From Archivesica marissinica (taxonomy: Eukaryota; Mollusca; Bivalvia; Venerida; Vesicomyidae): 64,000 nt of DNA. The stretch covers positions 83,567,697 to 83,631,696 of the forward strand of contig CM026386.1 in NCBI GenBank assembly GCA_014843695.1, given 5' to 3'. Under the pieces are notes generated by a model, which worked only from the letters and a program-made list of their open reading frames with translations, was not told the origin of the DNA and did not search any database. This document shows, one piece after another, positions 15,401-30,400 of the stretch. Within the stretch, counting starts at the first letter, position 1; each line of letters opens with the position of its first letter. The position numbers and the translations under genes were made by a program.

Positions 15401-18400
15401 GATGTATCGTCCATACATATCTAAGGATTTAAGTACGTCGTTGTATCATCCATACAGATCTAAGGATTTAACGCTTGTGTTGTATCGTCCATACAGATCT
15501 AAGGATTTAACGCTTGTGTTGTATCGTCCATACATATTTAATGATTTAAATAAACGTTGTGACGTCCATGCAGAACTAAGGATTTAACGCTTGCGTTGTA
15601 TCGGCCATGCATATCTAAGGATTTAAATAACGTTGTGACGTCCATGCAGATCTAAGGATTTACACTCTTGCGTTGTGACGTCAATACAGATCTGCATATT
15701 TTCTTTGATATACTTTAACAATATATAATCATAAGTGTGCATTGGTATTATGCATACGTTTCATGTATGATATATATTATTACGATTCAATACCTATTTT
15801 AGCTTCGGAAACTTGTGAGGCATCCGCCAATACATGTGGTGCAAATACAGACTGCGCTGTGATAGATAGCACCCAAGAATGTTTCTGTCATTCTGGGTAC
15901 CAGTTTGAGTCTGGATCATCCACAACATGCGAAGGTAAAACGTTGTATAATGATTTTGTATTATCAATAAATAAATGATTTTTATATAAGTTTATACATT
16001 TATTGTATTGGAAGGCTTCACGAGAGTCTCAAACACTATTAACCTATATAATCTTCATGACGATAAGAATTATATAATATTCTGTCTTTCATTCTAACGT
16101 TTTACTGTATTTTGATATGTGTAGAGCATGCATTGTTCAAACTGTATAAGATTGGGAAATAAAATATGTTTAAACTGATCTGCATAATTCTTCAGAACAG
16201 TTTTATTGTTCCTAGCATGAGCGTGTTTTGTCCTAGCATGTGGTGTTTTGTCCTAGCATGTGGTGTTTTGACCTAGCACGTGGTGTTTTGTCCTAGCATG
16301 TGGTGTTTTGACCGAGCACGTGGTGTTTTGTCCTACCATGGGGTGTTTTGTCCTAGCATGTGGTGTGTTGTCCTAACATGTGGTGTTTTGATCTAGCATG
16401 TGGTGTTTGGTCCTAACTTGTGGTGTTTGTCCTAACATGTGGGTGTTTTGTCCTAACATGTGGGTGTTTTGTCCTAACATGTGGGTGTTTTGTCCTAACA
16501 TGTGGGTGTTTTGTCATAGCATCATACGAGTGTTTTGTCCTAACATGTGGTGTTTTGTCCTAACATGTGGTGTTTTGTCCTAACATTTGGTGTTTTGTCC
16601 TAACATGTGGTGTTTTGTCATAGTATTTGGTATTTTGTCCTAGCATGTGGGTGTTTTGTCCTAACATGTGGTGCTTTGTCCTAACATGTGGGTGTTTTGT
16701 CCTAACATGTGGTGTTTTGTCCTAGCAGGTGGGTGTTTTGTCATAGCATGTGGTGTTTTGTCCTAGCATGTGGTATTTTGTCCTAGCATGTGGTATTTTG
16801 TCCTAACATGTGGGTGTTTTGTCCTAACATGTGGGTGTTTTGTCCTAACATGTGGGTGTTTTGTCATAGCAAGGGGTGTGTTGTCCTAGCATGTGGTATT
16901 TTGTCCTAACATGTGGGTGTTTTGTCCTAACATGTGAGTGTTTTGTCCTAACATGTGGGTGTTTTGCCATAGCAAGGGGTGTGTTGTCCTAACATGTGGG
17001 TGTGTTGTCCTAACATGTGGGTGTTTTGTCCTAACATGTGGGTGTTTTGTCCTAACATGTGGGTGTTTTGTCCTAACATGTGGTGTTTTGTCCTAACATG
17101 TGGGTGTTTTGTCCTAACATGTGGGTGTTTTGTCCTAACATGTGGGTGTTTTGTCCTAACATGTGGGTGTTTTGTCATAGCAAGGGGTGTGTTGTCCTAG
17201 CATGTGGTATTTTGTCCTAGCAAAGGGTGTTTTGTCCTAACATGTGGGTGTGTTGTCCTAACATGTGGGTGTTTTGTCCTAACATGTGGGTGTTTTGTCC
17301 AAACATGTGGGTGTTTTGTCCTAACATGTGGTGTTTTGTCCTAACATGTGGGTGTTTTGTCCGAACATGTGGGTGTTTTGTCCTAACATGTGGTGTTTTG
17401 TCCTAACATGTGGTGTTTTGTCCTAACATGTGGTGTTTTGTCCTAACATGTGGGTGTTTTGTCATAGCAAGGGGTGTGTTGTCCTAGCATGTGGTATTTT
17501 GTCCTAGCAAGGGGTGTTTTGTCCTAACATGTGGGTGTTTTGTCCTAACATGTGGGTGTTTTGTCATAGCAAGGGGTGTGTTGTCCTAGCATGTGGTATT
17601 TTGTCCTAGCAAGGGGTGTTTTGTCCTATAATGAGGGGTGTTTTGTCCTAGCATGGGGATGCTTTTTCCTAGAATGAGGGGTGTTATGTCCTAGAATGAG
17701 GGGTGTTTTGTCCTAGAATGAGGGGTGTTTTGTCCTAGAATATGGTGTATTATGTCCTAGAATGAGGTGTATTATGTCCTAGAATGAGGTGTGTTTTGTC
17801 CTAGAATGAGGGGTGTTATGTCCTAGAATGAGGGGTGTTTTGTCCTAGAATGAGGTGTATTATGTCCTAGAATGAGGTGTGTTTTGTCCTAGAATGAGGT
17901 GTATTATGTCCTAGAATGAGGTGTGTTTTGTCCTAGAATGAGGGGTGTGATGTACACATACGCATATGTGATGAGATACACAACAAAAGCCAGGTCTTAG
18001 GTTACTATTTGTGTTTAATCATGTGTCTCCATCTATATCTACATGTACTATCTCAACTACCATAGCTTCAATCTCAGTCACTCATATTGTCTGACAAACA
18101 CATAATGAACCGACAAATACCACCTACCCCGTGGAACAGATAAATAACATATACGCCATGGAACAGATATATACTATATACCCCGTGGAACAGATAAATA
18201 ACATATACGCCATGGAACAGACACATACTATCTACCCCGTGGAACAGATAAATAACATATACGCCATGGAACAGACACATACTATCTACCTCGTGGAATA
18301 GACACATACCATATACGCCCTGGAACAGACACATACTATCTACCCCGTGGAATAGATAAATAACATATACGCCATGGAACAGACACATACTATCTACCTC

Positions 18401-21400
18401 GTGGAATAGACAAATACCATATACGCCCTGGAACAGACACATACTATCTACCCCGTGGAATAGACAAATACCATATACGCCCTGGAACAGACACATACTA
18501 TCTACCTCGTTGAATAGACAAATACAATATACCTCGTGGAAAATACAAATACCACCTATCCCCATGCAACATATCAATACCACATACGTCATGGAACAGA
18601 TCAATACCACATACCTCATGGAATAGATCAATACCACATACCTCGTGGAACAGATCAATACCCCATACCTCATGGAACAGTTCAATACCACATACGGCAT
18701 GGAACATATCAATACCACATACCTCATGGAACAGATCAATACCACATACCTCGTGGAATAGATCAATACCACATACCTCATGGAACAATTCAATACCACA
18801 TACCTCATGGAACAGATCAATACCACATACCTCCTGGAACAGATCAATACCACATACCTCATGGAACAGTTCAATACCACATACCTCCTGGAACAGTTCA
18901 ATACCACATACCTCATGGAACAGATCAATACCCCATACCTCATGGAACAGTTCAATACCACATACCTCATGGAACAGATCAATACCACATACCTCATGGA
19001 ACAGTTCAATACCACATACCTCATGGAATATATCAATACCACATACCTCATGGAACAGTTCAATACCCCATACCTCATGGAACAGATCAATACCCCATAC
19101 CTCATGGAATATATCAATACCACATACCTCATGGAACAGTTCAATACCACATACCTCATGGAATATATCAATACCACATACCTCATGGAACAGTTCAATA
19201 CCCCATACCTCCTGGAACAGATCAATACCACATAGCACATGGAATATATCAATACCACATAGCACATGGAACAGACACATACCATCTACCTCGTGGATAA
19301 ATACCACCCGTACCGTGGAATAGTAAATGTCCACCTCGCCGGGAGCAGACATATGCCTTCTACCCCGTGGAACAGACAGATACCACCTCATTGGAGAACA
19401 GACATATACCACATATCATGTGGAAAAGTCATATGCCACCTACCCTGTTGAACAGACATATGCCACCTACACCGTGGAACAGACATATGCCACCTACCCT
19501 GTGGAACAGACATACCATCCTACCTTGTGGGACTGACATATGTCACCTACACCGTGGGACAGACACATACCACCTCACTGGAGAACAGACATATACCACA
19601 TATCATGTGGAACAGACATATGCTACCTACCATGTGGAACAGACATTTACCACCCTACCCTGTGGAACTGACAATTACCAACGATCTAGGAGCATTGAAA
19701 TGTGTATTATTTGGGGGAAACTCGTTTTACCTCAATTAATTGAAACATGCATACAATTATACACATTTATTTACAGATATACTCGAGTGTACTCCGAACC
19801 CGGGCCCATGTTCACAGGGCTGCACGGAACTCCCTGGTAGTTACCAATGTTTATGTGATATTGATGGATACCGACTCGATGCTGATCAGTCTACATGCAG
19901 TGGTAAATATTTGTGGTGTGGTGATAGGTTTGAGGATAGTGTTGTATTTTTTGGAGAACTATATAGTGTGCCCCTAGGTAGGCTATATGGACAGTATATC
20001 ACTCACATGAAATCAGTCCACACCTCCGGTGGGATTTAAACATACAGAAGTGAGGAACATGCACATTCCACCCAACAAATACACTGACTCAGCTACTGAT
20101 GTCAAAGTCCTATGTAAAGTTCTACGTAATCTCCGAAGACACATTCCTACCTGGCGTGAACATTACACTTTTGTTTCAGACTGTACTTATTAAATTATAT
20201 ATTTATTATTTGAGATCAAAATCATTGATTTACGTCATAGTGTAGATATTTTTCACCAACAACTCAATTTTGAAGCCAAACCTGAACCACTGGTTAAATA
20301 TATGTATGTACATAACCCTGTGCCGATACAACTACGAGGGCCTTTTGTGAACTTGCCGTGGGTCTGTAGACAGTCCTCTGGTTGGTCAACAGACGGGTTT
20401 CTAGAAAAAGAACGAATCTAGAAGTGGATGCACCATCTTGTGCCATCGTCACTTGCACCGTTATTAATACTTCGAATACGTACATATGTCCCATATCCTG
20501 ACCGATGCAAGTCGTAGCAACTCGACATCCATTACTACACTATTTGACTACGAAGAATTTGTAGTCGGCGGAATATACCCGAATGTGTGTATTGTTGAAG
20601 TATGCCTCCATTTTCTTCGTATTGCCATCTCGTGGGATTTGCACTGCTCGGAGCATATGAGTGGTTTCTTAGTCTCTCCCAAACACCAACGCAATACGTT
20701 CCTATTTCCATTCATCGACAGCGCTGCAGTGAATATATTCTGGAATAAAGTACAACATGGCATTGTGTGGAATCCAAAGACATATTCGAAGCTTAAAATT
20801 TATTGTTTTAGGATATAAAATTTCTGATCCCCAATACTTTTTCATCAATATTGTTATCGTGGTTGTTGGTTTTAGCATTTACAAATCGTACTTTGGTAGT
20901 GAGAATTGAACTAAACAATATGATATTTTCAAATTGTTTAAAAGTGAAATTAAAATGATAGCGGCTTATTACAAGATTAAGAATATATATAACCAATTAG
21001 TCTCTCCCAAACACCAACGCAATAAGTTCATGTTTCCAATTGATTCCGGTATGAGTGTCTCACTATAGTTTGCATGCGCAGTTTGAAATCATATACTGAA
21101 ACCAAATAGCACTTGCCTTTGAGATATAATTATTTATCTCCTTTTAGAAAAAAATAATATAGCCAAATATTTTATTCCGTAAAGAAAGACTATGAGTAAT
21201 TAACGTTACTGTTTTGGCAATGTTTTAACGGAATACCACATTTGCTTGTATTGTTTTTCTAAAATGAAAATAAAGAATTTTGTCTCACGCTTATTATTGG
21301 TCATTTTGCTGTCCGATGATTACATATTTGTTACGTACAACGATATATTTTTATCAATGGACATACCATTTTTTAGAAAGAAATCCATCAACAAGTTCAC

Positions 21401-24400
21401 AATAAATGTATTTTCGTCCGAACTAACTTGATGAAAATAGAGCTCTATTCTAGACTATTATTAAAATAGATTGCATTCGAATTATGAATGTACTAATGAT
21501 GATATTACACCATGAGCAGTATTATTAATGTTAATATGTTAGGATAACTTTGTAATCTATATTGAATGTGGAATAAATATCAATTTTAATAATAATAATA
21601 ATAATAATAATAAAGACTTTATTTAATTTTAAACAAAGTGAACATTCAGTTTCTTGTTGGTGTCAGTATATATGCTATATGTGATATCACATTGTAAATA
21701 TGTCCCATGGTGCAATAATATCACTGCATTGTTGGTGCAGTATATATGTTATATGTGATATCACATTGTAAATATGTCCCATGGTGTAATAATATCACTG
21801 CATTGTTGGTGCAGTATATATGTTATATGTGATATCACATTGTAAATATGACCCATGGTGTAATAATATCACTGCATTTTTTGGATATGGTGACATCTTA
21901 GGATATGTGGCCTAGATCACGCTCTTATGTACAGGGTGTGTTATGATATATGATGTCATTTAAATAATTTAATTTAATAATCCCCCGTCTGACCCTAATA
22001 AAATGAACAGTCTTTCAGATGGGACGTTAAACCGAGGTATCGTGTCGGTGCTTTATGCCATGCACGTAAAAGAACCAGAGGAGACTCTGGAATGGGTCTC
22101 TGTCTGTATCATGCACTATCCTCCAACAATCTAAAATGACTAATCTCTTCAGGAGGCGTCGCTCATATGGGCAACCGGTTATATGCATATGTTGTATACA
22201 AATGTATATATATATTTGAAATTAGCCAAGTTCAAACCAATTACGCGTTACACATTGCCACATTGTTTCTCACTATACGAATGTCGACTTTTTAAGAACA
22301 ATTATGTAATATTCCTTATTGATATTTAAAGCCACCTACAATCTAAATATGACACTATTTGGCCATATTTTGTATGGGAAGATCTGTATAGCAATGTTAA
22401 TGTATGTACATTATGTGTATATGTTTGTATGATAGTTCTGTATGTCGCACCAATGAATTGTGTTTCGCTGTGCATTATGACGATACACCTTTCATATAGG
22501 ATATTTCATTCTTAAAAGTGATAGTTTGTTTAGGAATATATAGTAATATAGCTTGCCATATTTTGCCACATACATTATGCCTATATAACTTGTCATATTT
22601 TACCACATATATTAGGCCTAGTTGAGTGATATCTTTAAAACGTTCGTCGTTCCTTTACCGTTTGTTCACATTATGATAAATGTTGGAAATCTACTTTTTG
22701 TACATGTTTATGATATGTAATATACCGTGTTACAGAGTGCTTAGAGGGTACATACGGCAATGATTGTCTACAAAACTGCTCTTGTGAATTAGACAACACG
22801 TTGACATGTGACAAAGTGAATGGCACGTGTAGCTGCAAGTCTGGCTGGTCAAACACCTTGTGTGATGTCAACATAAATGAATGCTCAGATCCAACAGTAC
22901 ACCAATGTCCTAGTCAATCGCAGTGTATCGATACAGTGGGCTCCTTCTATTGCAAATGTGATATCGGATATTCAAAGACCATTGACGACACATGTCAGGG
23001 TAGGACTAATTAGTTGTTTTAACCGTTGGCTCTTACATAGATATTGTCATATACTCTCTCATGTTTGAAAGTTATTACTGTTGCTTCAGTGGGATATACG
23101 ACCAGTTTAAATTCATTGAAACACAGCGTTCGAGATCACACGTGATATTAATATGAAGATGTTTTACCTCTGATCATTAACATTTCATTGTCACCATTTT
23201 ATTTTAAAACCTTGTGTGTGTTTTTTCATACGTTACACTTGATTAATGCTAACCTTTCATACGTTACACTTGATTAATGCTAACCTTTCATACGTTACAC
23301 TTGATTAATGCTAACCTTTCATACGTTACACTTGATTAATGCTAACCTTTCATACGTTACACTTGATTAATGCTAACCTTTCATACGTTACACTTGATTA
23401 ATGCTAACCTTTCATACTTACACTTGATTAATGCTAACCTTTCATACGTTACACTTGATTAATGCTAACCTTTCATACGTTACACTTGATTAATGCTAAC
23501 CTTTCATACGTTACACTTGATTAATGCTAACCTTTCATACGTTACACTTGATTAATGCTAACCTTTCATACGTTACACTTGATTAATGCTAACCTTTCAT
23601 ATAGGATATATAACATTCCCAAGCAAAATGTACACATACGATAACAGATCGTAGCTATATATTTTGTCGTTGCTATCGAGCATCATTGTTTGTATCGTCT
23701 TTGCTTCACGTCGGCTTGGTTTTTGATGTAGCTATCGCTTTTCAATATGTTAAATGACAAACTTTGATCGAACTATTTCTGTGGTGATTTTAACTGTACA
23801 TGTTCCTCATTGGGCGCCAGTATTACAGTTGTTGAAAAGCTCATATTATTGTATTAATATACAATGGGTTATGTTATTTACATAATAAATACAGATACTA
23901 TGGGGTTATTTTATTTACATAATAAATACAGATACTATCGGGGTTATTTTATTTACATAATAAATACAGATATTATGGAGTTATGTTATTTACATAATAA
24001 ATACATATACTATGGGGTTATTTTATTTACATAATAAATACAGATACTATGGGGTTATGATGTTTCACAGGTAATCATAGCATGAAACAACGAACTGCAA
24101 ACATACCTGTACGTATCAGATATATTGATATGTGATTGCTCATCGATGCGACATCAAACGTGTCCTGAATATTCCATTAAAATCATTAATATAGGGACTT
24201 TGAAACATGTCCAAAAAGGATGCTATAAAAATGTATTAAAGTTTAATAGGCACCAACACAATCATCAACACGAAATAGTGTATAATTAATCCCATAGGTG
24301 AGATTGGTATTTATTGCAAAACGTAAATCACATATAACATGCAACGACATACATAATAAATAATGCAAAGGATGAAGTAGACATTGCGTTGACTTAGTGA

Positions 24401-27400
24401 ACAGTTAGAACACGTTCATCATGCACGACCATATAAAGGAAAGACTTTGGCAATAAGTGAATCCAGATTTGATCAAGGAATGATCCAATCCTACAGTACG
24501 ACTCATGGGAAAGTAACGTTATAATCAAATGCTAATACAATATGTGTATGTACATATAACAACTTTTCAATGAACAGTGTTTGAGGAATTGGAAAATATA
24601 ATATTTTGTATACATAGACTGTGTATGCTGTATAATTATATAAATGAAACAATACGTCAGATAATCTCAACGAGCATACTTATCTAATAAAATCGAACAC
24701 GTCCCTACATACACGTCCGTACGTACCATATTACGACTTCGCTAATATATCGAACAAGATAATGCGTACCAGAGTACGACTTCGCTAATATATCTAACGC
24801 CTCCGTACGTACCATAGTTCGACTTCGCTAATAGATCGAACACGTCCGTACATACCATAGTACGATTTCGCTAATAGATCGAACACGTCCGTACATACCA
24901 TAGTACGATTTCGCTAATAGATCGAACACGTCCGTACATACCATAGTACGATTTCGCTAATAGATCGAACACCTCCGTACATACCATAGTACGACTTCGC
25001 TAATAGATCGAATACGTCCGTACGTACCATAGTACGATTTCGCTAATATACCAAACAGGAGAGTACGTACCAGAGTACGACTTCGCTAATAGAACGAACA
25101 CGTCCGTTCGTACCATAGTACGACACCGCTAATAGATCGTACACATCCGTACATACCACAGTACGACTCCGCTAATAGATCGAACACATCCATACATACC
25201 ACAGTACGACTTCGTTAATAGATCGAACACGTCCGTACGTACCAGAGTACGACTTCGATAATAGATCGAACACGTCCGTTCGTACCATAGCACGATTTCA
25301 CTAATATATCAAACAGGAGAGTACGTACCAGATTACGACTTCGCTAATAGATCGAACACATATGTACGTACCATAGTATGACTTCGCTAATAGATCGAAC
25401 ACGTCCGTAAGTACCATAGTACGCTAATAGGTCGAACACATATGTACATACCATAGTACAACTTCGCTATTAGATCGAACACGTCCGTAAGTACCATAGT
25501 ACGACTTCGCTAATAGATCGAACACGTCCGTAAGTACCACAGTACGACTTCGCTAATAGGTCGAACACGTCCGTAAGTACCACAGTACGACTTCGCTAAT
25601 AGATTGAACACGTCCGTAAGTACCACAGTACGACTTCGCTAATAGGTCGAACACATCTGTACGTACCATAGTACAACTTCGCTATTAGATCGAACACATC
25701 TGTACGTACCATAGTACAACTTCGCTATTTGATCGAACACATCTGTACGTACCATAGTACGACTTCGCTAATAGATCGAACACATCTGTATGTACCAAAG
25801 TACGAATTCGCTAAGAGATTAAATCGGACAGTATGTACCATGGTACCACTTCGATTATAATAAACGTGATACATCATTCTCCTTCTTTATAATTGCAGTT
25901 TGCGACAGCGTTCACTGGGGACAATATTGTGAGAACAACTGCACGTGTGAAGCTGCTAATACCAACATGTGCAATAACGTTAATGGAGTCTGTGATTGCA
26001 ACCTCGGCTGGGAAGGGGACGCGTGTACGGATGATACGGATGAGTGCTCTTTGTACACCACGTTATGTGGAGATGCTCCGAAAACCTGCATTAATACACC
26101 GTTAGGGTCGTACACATGCGGCTGCATCAGTGGATACACAGTCAATAACTTGGGTGAATGCATAGGTAAGTTTCCATAGAGTTGACCTGTCCTTCTTATT
26201 GCCATGGGAATATTCATCAGGCATAGCCTATTATAGAAAATACGTAACCGTTCAGTAACTTTAGATTTATTTCAAGCAGTACATAATAATATGATACTCA
26301 TATTAGTAAAATCCACACGTGTATAATATTTCCGATCATCACATTCACTATGACAATATTCCAAGTCCTAGATGTGAAATGTACAAATGGTATTTAGAAT
26401 ACTCTGGTCCAACGATATGGAATTGTCTACCATTGGAAATGAAGACGTCCAGATCTTTAAATATGTTCAAGACAAAATGTAAATTATGGATTCACCAAGG
26501 TTTTAATCGATAGACACTAGAATGTTATATATATAATGATTGTCATTCAATATGATTATGTCCTTTTGTATTTCGATAACATTACATTACCTGATTTGTT
26601 TAAGTTACATTGTACAACATTATACATGTATATTGCACGGCGTAACTGTGTACTTTGGTTATGAGTATTGTGTATGTGTATTAATGCTATAGTGTTAAGA
26701 AATTTAAGAGGGCCATAAGGAGCATTAGTATGCCTATCCAATATGCACATAGTATCTGCATTTTCTCTGCAGATAATAACGAGTGTTTGTTGGGCGCGGA
26801 CAACTGCACATACACATGTACAAACAACCCAGGCTCGTTTGAATGCTCGTGTTATACCGGCTATTCTGGCACAGGGAATGACTGCACACGTAAGTTTCTA
26901 TAATAGTAATATATTATACACTAGCCAAGCATACTATACTAACGGTACCAAGAACGCATTAAAATGAAGAGATTAAGAAACTGGATACTCATTGTGGAGT
27001 TTAAATGCAATAAATAGGTGTACTAAACGACAGTAAAATCACACAGTGATGCTAGTCAACACGTGGTCTCTCGTGACGAGCTAATATGTGTTTTTATGAC
27101 TTGACTGTGGTATTTAGAAGCTAGTATCTCTTTGCATGCTTGGTAAAATAAAGGCTTTAAATAGTTAAACTATTTGTAGAAGACGACAATTTATTAATGT
27201 GTTTCTTATTTGTAGGCCTAACTGAACACCCTGGAAATATGTATTGGCATTTCCGTAGACTTCTAATGAAATTGCATGACATATTTGACTGTTATGTTCA
27301 CCACTACCGTGCGAATAGCGGTCTTTTTTCTCAGAGGATATTTGACACGTGTTGGGATGTAGTCTTCTGATTTATATATATAGCATCGTTACATTACAGA

Positions 27401-30400
27401 CGGATCTGTAGTTCAGTGGTAACACGCTGGACTGGTAATCCAGGGATCGCAGGTTCGATCCTCCGTCTGACTAATAAAATTAACAGTCTTTCAGATGGGA
27501 CATTAAACTGAGGTCTCGTGTCGGTGCTGTACACCGTGCACGTAAAAGAACCAGAGGAGACTCGGGAATGGGTCTCTTTCTGTATCATTGCACTATTCTC
27601 CAACATTCTAAAATGACTAATCTCTTCAGGAGGCGTCGCTCATATGGGCAACCGATAGCGACGATAAATAAACGTAAAACACACAAATAGCATCGTTAGT
27701 TCCGTATCAAACATATGGACGATAATTAGTTTCCTTAACTGTAAAATGTGATTTGAAATAAGAAAACATGCATGAGTAAAATGTGTCACTTGTAAAGATA
27801 AACAGACTAAATTATTATAAACATTAACATCAATTTTATTAAAATGTCTACGTTCTTGCACAGTCGGTAAAAATGGATACGTACTGGTACATATTAATCT
27901 AATTCGACAGTAGCTCGTCATACCAGAACAGATGCCAAGCATACACTACTAGTTAACGGAACTAAGAACGCATTAAACTGGAGAGATTAAGAAACTGGAT
28001 TATCATTGTGGAGTTTAAATGCAACAAATAGGTGTTGTACCAAGCGACTGAGGAAACATTTTAATATGCAATGACATTGTATGTACATGTAGACGACGCG
28101 CGGGGATCGCACAGTCAACACGTGATCTCTCATGACGGTTAAATGTTGTTGTATGACTTGGCTGTGGTCTGTAGAAGTTCTTAGCTCTTTGTATTCTGAG
28201 ATAAATGTTGTTGTATGACTTGACTGTGGTCTGTAGAAGTTCTTAGTTCTTTGTATTCTGAGATAAATGTTGTTGTATGACTTGACTGTGGTCTGTAGAA
28301 GTTCTTAGTTCTTTGTATTCTGAGATAAATGAAGGCAATAAATAATTAAAATAAATTGTAGCAGACGACAATTCATTAATCTGGTTTTCATATGTATATC
28401 TGAAAACTCGAAAATATGTCATGGCGTTTCAATAGCACGTTGTTGTCATGACACAATTCTGACGAAATTCCACGACACACTTGACTGACTGTTATTTTCA
28501 CCGCTAGAGGGTATTTATCAGATGTTTGGGTATTGTTTTCTAAGTTGTATATTTTTGTACTTTTGTATGTAACATATATATAACATCTTTATAACAAGAA
28601 ACATATGGATGATAGGTAAGTTTCTTAACAGCAAAATGTGATTTAAAATAAGAAAACATGTATGAGGAACATGGTTTGTCACTTCGGCCAAAAACTCTCG
28701 TCATACTGATGTGCCAAGCATTACTCATTAATTGCTATCTATAAATGTGAACGTCAATTGTAGTAATATGTGTGCATTGGTGTACAGCCGTTGTACATGG
28801 ATACACACCGGTACAAATCAAACTATTTCTTATATCTGACGAGTCAGTAGTCCAATTGATCAGACGTTGGACTGCAAATCCAAGACTCATAGGTTCGATC
28901 CTCCTTCTGACCCTAATAACATTAAAAGTCTTTCAGATGGGACTATAAACCGAGGTCTCATGTATCGGTGCTAAGTACCGGTGCTAAGTACCGGACATGT
29001 TCAGATCAAGCCATTAAGGATGTTTCTGAAATTTGAGTGTCGTCTGTATCTCACTACCCTCCAAACTATGAAATGACTTAAATATACTTCCGCCGCCCCA
29101 ATTAGCCATGGAAGGTAATTAATGTTTGTGGAGCATCCATGGTGTAATGGTTACTGTGATGGCATTGTAACTGAGAGGCTGCGAGTTAAAGTTCCGTCAC
29201 AAGGCAATACATTTAAATCCACATTGCCTCTTCCTACTTCCGCCTGGCGTTGGATTCCGTCAGGAATGAGGTATTGAGAGCGATTAATCTAATGTGTAAA
29301 AACTAGTTTCGCAATCTATCGAAAATCAATTTGTATACTATCACCATTAATAAATGTGCATCTTTATATTGAACGTTTCCTTTTCGTTACAAAGTTTAGA
29401 ATTATGGATATTACAATCAGGAGTGAAGATAAAATCCTTCACACATTGCACTAATTTACCCAATATGTTGCACATTTTGATACCAACTGTGCCTATAGTT
29501 TTGTCTAATAGGATATAAATTATGTACAGTATATTTTTGGTGTCAATATATAAACTAACAAGATGGCGACGATAAATAAACATATCGCAAAGAAACCCAA
29601 TAAAGCGTGTTATTTTATGTTCCAGCATGCAGTGACTCCTGGGGCGTCCAGTGTGAACACGAATGTGGCTGTAACAGCACGTACTCGACAGGATGTGATA
29701 CCGTCCTCGGGTGTATCTGCAGGCCTGGCTGGACAGGCACCATTTGCTCCGAGGACATTAACGAATGCACCAACGGTGCACATACATGCCCGACGGATTC
29801 TGCATGCGTGAACACACAGGGAAGCTTCGAATGCCCAGGTAACATATAGTTTAACATAAATTCTTTAATGTATTCTAAAATAATATATTCAGGCATAGTC
29901 TTAAATTTGTTTGTATTTTTAGGAAAAGTTGCACAAGTGGTTTGAAGTCAGCAGCAATAACCACTAGGCGTAGTCGAGAACTGGATTACATTCCATATGC
30001 ATAGGTGATATCAAAAGTTGGCAGTATATACCAGAGTTCAGTCTTGCGGAAATTGTTTTCTGCACCACTTCTTGCCAACTGAGAACCAAATATTTTATGG
30101 AACAAAATGTCAAATATTTGTACACATGGGACCTTTATTTTCATTATATTGATACTATGTCATAATGCTTCACTGCATAGACATTCTCAAGAGGGACTAC
30201 CCCCTCAAAAGGTGATACTTCACATGTAACTATATATATAATTTTAGATCGCAAAAGGTCATGTGATTTTGACACAATCTTTATAAGCACCTTTTGTATT
30301 TGTCATGAAACTATGATGACTTGATTCCTCCACATATAGGTATACACTATACAGGAAATAAGCAAAGTGTTTAGCCCTGTGTCACACTAATGATATCTAC

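Noticed and set aside
18074..19412. 403- and 304-codon minus ORFs and 254-codon plus ORF
   Set aside because: 27-bp array, nine codons per unit, open by periodicity in several frames.
23225..25850. CRISPR-like direct repeats
   Set aside because: Units abut without unique spacers and lie in introns of an animal gene; they are minisatellites.
27397..27470. tRNA-Thr gene
   Set aside because: The head resembles a tRNA, but the T stem is mismatched and it continues into a SINE body found at about nine other sites with target-site duplication.
29922..29950. Candidate small exon that could complete the truncated EGF
   Set aside because: After the TATTTTTAG acceptor the required frame reads seven codons and meets TGA; it also lacks two cysteines.
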